DNA from: Lentisphaerota bacterium
GTDB lineage: Bacteria > Verrucomicrobiota > Lentisphaeria > Oligosphaerales > Oligosphaeraceae
Reading direction: 5' to 3'
Assembly: GCA_012800625.1 (NCBI GenBank)
Contig: JAAZIY010000169.1
Coordinates: 1 to 7,076 of the forward strand
DNA length: 7,076 bases
Shown: positions 5,783-7,076 of the stretch, piece by piece
Position numbering within the stretch: the first letter of the stretch is position 1
How the letters are laid out: every line of letters starts with the position of its first letter
Position numbers and translations under genes: made by a program
Notes under the pieces: generated by a model
What the model was told of the DNA's origin: nothing
Seen by the model: only the letters and a program-made list of their open reading frames with translations
Database searches by the model: none

Positions 5783-6565
5783 CTAAGGCAAGTCGCGCAG
5801 AACTCTTTCTATGCCCCGCGCACGCCCCTTGTCGTCCACGCTCACCACGCAGCCATGCAGCCTGATGCCTTTTTCGACCACGCTAAAACGCTGCGGCATG
5901 GAATGTCGAAACCTGGCGATGACCGGCTGCAAAGCCCTGCCTATGACCGACTCGCGCGCTCCTACCATGCCCACATCGCACTGAAAGGCGGTCCCTCCCG
6001 GAAAGACCTGCTGGTCCGCCGTAGGCACATGCGTGTGTGTGCCGAGCACGGCGCTGACCTGCCCGTCCAAAAAGCGTCCCAGTGCGATCTTCTCGCTGCT
6101 GGCCTCGGCATGGAAATCAATCACGATGAGCGGGGTGATTTTTTTCAGTTCAGGCACGATTCGTTCGGCGGCGGCAAAGGGGCATTCCGCGCCCACCGCC
6201 ATAAATGTGCGTCCCAGCAGGCAGAGCACGGCCACCTGCTGTCCGCTCTCGCTGGTGTACACCCCATAGCCCTTGCCCGGCTGCGTGCCCGGATAATTAG
6301 CCGGACGCAGCACATTAGGCAGCGATTCGATCTCCGCGGCAAACTGCTTTTGGTCCCAGACATGGTCGCCGCTGGTGCAGACATCGACCTCGCCATCAAA
6401 CAGAGCCTGCAGGCAGTTCTTGTTCATGCCGCTGCCGCCGGCGATATTTTCGGCATTAGCGATGCAGAAATCACAGCCGTATTCGCGTCGCAGTCCCGGC
6501 GTCAAGGCGCGCACCGCCTCGCGTCCCCCCTTGCCGACTATATCCCCAATAAAAAGTATTTTCAT
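5783..6565 (-). CDS. ymdB: YmdB-family metallophosphoesterase (cyclic-nucleotide/2',3'-cNMP phosphodiesterase type)
   Basis: This 260-aa protein matches the TIGR00282/YmdB family, whose Bacillus member hydrolyses cyclic nucleotides and affects biofilm and RNA turnover. The dinuclear metal ligands can be read: D8 (FIGDIVG), E39-N40 (ANAENIAGG), D67-H68 (SGDHVWD), H152 (DFHAE), and H177 and H179 (GTHTHVPTAD). The second-block residue is Asp67 where the usual motif is Gly-Asn-His. The frame stays open upstream to a GTG near 6721, but that extension would translate the intergenic repeat and is unlike the family. MKILFIGD at 6565 is the natural start and gives the usual length; its ribosome-binding site is weak (GGA, 7 nt away). 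In many bacteria ymdB follows rny (RNase Y); here it stands upstream of nrdR, separated by a repeat. The protein should be cytoplasmic. Confidence 0.92.
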   Translation of the reverse strand: MKILFIGDIVGKGGREAVRALTPGLRREYGCDFCIANAENIAGGSGMNKNCLQALFDGEVDVCTSGDHVWDQKQFAAEIESLPNVLRPANYPGTQPGKGYGVYTSESGQQVAVLCLLGRTFMAVGAECPFAAAERIVPELKKITPLIVIDFHAEASSEKIALGRFLDGQVSAVLGTHTHVPTADQQVFPGGTAFQCDVGMVGARESVIGRALQPVIARFRHSMPQRFSVVEKGIRLHGCVVSVDDKGRARGIERVLRDLP

Positions 6566-6682
6566 CAAACAATCCGAGTGAAATGGACAAACAAGATAAT
6601 ATACTGCCCCATTCAAAAGCCGCCTTGCCGCGGTTTGCCCCGGTTTGCTGGCCAAACAATCCGTCCTAAGCTTATCCCCCGG

Positions 6683-6763
6683 CCAAAAAGCTGCCTGACA
6701 GGAATTTGGACACGAAGACACACAAAGCTACATTAAGTCACACTAAATCGTCTTCGTCTAAAA
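6683..6763 (-). repeat. Dispersed intergenic hairpin/10-bp repeat element, copy 4 (opposite orientation)
   Basis: On the plus strand CCAAA (6683-6687) pairs with TTTGG (6705-6709) around an inner CCTG-A-CAGG stem (6694-6702). The tail GGACACGAAGACACACAAAG and the following CACACTAA...TCGTCTTCGTCTA align with the reverse complement of copy 1 over about 60 bp. Unlike copies 1-3 it is inverted and lies upstream of a gene (ymdB), not after a stop codon. It shows that the element extends through the TCGTCTTYGTCTA end. Confidence 0.82.
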
Positions 6764-6844
6764 TTAGAATTTCTCCCAAAAACTGCGTTTTTCACGAAAA
6801 TTTTGTTTTTGAGGTTAACCAGCCTGGGGTGCAGGCAGCCATCA

Positions 6845-6886
6845 AATCCGGCGCCTCGTAGAGGCGCTGCTACAGGGCGACGGATT
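6845..6886. repeat. REP-like nested hairpin
   Basis: GCGCCTC-GTA-GAGGCGC (6851-6867) is a perfect 7-bp stem with a 3-nt loop. AATCCG (6845-6850) and CGGATT (6881-6886) can close an outer 6-bp stem around it. The block is in non-coding sequence and has the look of a repetitive extragenic palindrome. Only one copy is in the window, so its repetitive nature is inferred. Confidence 0.55.
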
Positions 6887-6950
6887 CAGGGGGGGGCTTT
6901 TACCCAGGGTGGCGCTCATGGCGGGGTCGGGCGTGGCGATCTGGCATATA

Positions 6951-7061
6951 AATCGGACGAATCGGACGAATCGGACGAATCGGACATATCGATCGGACAA
7001 ATCGGACGAATCGGACATATCGATCGGACAAATCGGACGAATCGGACATATCGATCGGGTG
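6951..7061 (+). repeat. Tandem array: 9-bp AATCGGACG units in a 31-bp higher-order repeat
   Basis: The array starts with 9-bp units AATCGGACG at 6951, 6960 and 6969. From 6969 the period becomes 31 bp: one 9-bp unit plus a 22-bp unit made of AATCGGACATATCG and ATCGGACA. Copies are 6969-6999, 7000-7030 and 7031-7061; the first two are identical and the last diverges only at its end. Because 31 is not a multiple of three and no reading frame is kept, it is unlikely to be coding. Confidence 0.93.
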
Positions 7062-7076
7062 TGGCGGGGTCGGAGC

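Larger units (their letters stand above)
6566..7076. other. Gene-free, repeat-rich right end
   Basis: I see no believable gene in these roughly 510 bases. They hold the ymdB leader (an AT-rich TATATT at 6598-6603 on the minus strand could be its -10, but no good -35 is visible), copy 4 of the dispersed repeat, an AT-rich stretch with the self-complementary AAAATTTT (6797-6804), a small hairpin GCCTG-GGGTG-CAGGC (6822-6836), a REP-like nested hairpin, a run of eight G (6889-6896) and the 31-bp tandem array. GGCGGGGTCGG occurs on both sides of the array (around 6920 and 7063), so the array may be part of a longer repeated block extending past the window. Confidence 0.7.

Noticed and set aside
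6566..6721. N-terminal extension of YmdB from a GTG near 6721
   Set aside because: The extra 52 residues translate the dispersed repeat hairpin and AT-rich leader, and the family begins at MKILFIGD.
5744..6736. Long plus-strand open frame (330 codons) opposite ymdB
   Set aside because: It is antisense to a clear YmdB protein with intact metal motifs, begins inside a repeat and shows no recognisable domain.
6951..7061. Replication-origin iterons or a CRISPR-like array
   Set aside because: There is no initiator or cas gene nearby and the repeat is contiguous without spacers. An iteron role cannot be supported from this sequence alone.

Overview
This looks like a chromosomal segment of a bacterium, most likely from the PVC group (Lentisphaerota or relatives). 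The main clue is the left-hand gene, a type II pseudopilin whose N-terminal helix ([20 protein letters not shown], then MPALNKARE) is of the style found in very large numbers in those genomes. The lineage call is an inference from protein style, not a demonstrated fact. Most of the window is G+C-rich housekeeping sequence (65% in a hand-counted stretch); the pseudopilin gene is clearly AT-richer (about 44% over a hand-counted stretch).

Layout, left to right: pseudopilin (minus); stand-alone 5'-3' exonuclease/flap endonuclease of the PolA N-terminal family (minus); divergently transcribed XRE-type helix-turn-helix regulator (plus, the only plus-strand gene); a small L7Ae/YlxQ-like RNA-binding protein (minus, convergent with the regulator); a CrtI/CrtISO-like FAD oxidoreductase with a TTG start (minus); a protein with a degenerate ATP-cone domain (minus); nrdR (minus, 5 nt upstream of the ATP-cone gene); and a YmdB-family metallophosphoesterase (minus). 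About 500 bp at the right end hold no gene but are rich in repeats.

Functionally the genes are mixed: DNA replication/repair (exonuclease), dNTP-supply control (nrdR plus its ATP-cone neighbour), RNA/cyclic-nucleotide biology (L7Ae-like, YmdB) and one redox enzyme. Only nrdR and the ATP-cone gene look like a true two-gene unit. I found no defence island, prophage, CRISPR array, RNA gene or secretion operon.

The most interesting structure is intergenic. At least four copies, perhaps five, of one dispersed element are present: an outer stem with compensating base changes between copies, often an inner CCTG-n-CAGG hairpin, and a tail of about 10-bp units (GTGTGTCTTA type on the plus strand). 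Three copies place their hairpin 5-13 nt after the stop codon of a minus-strand gene. A second, unrelated repeat (9-bp AATCGGACG units organised into a 31-bp higher-order repeat) fills the right edge and has a diverged inverted counterpart at the left edge. Other points worth attention are a C-terminal QPDLF, which resembles a sliding-clamp-binding motif, on the exonuclease; the second ATP-cone protein coupled to nrdR; and an Asn-to-Asp change in the metal-binding GNH motif of YmdB.
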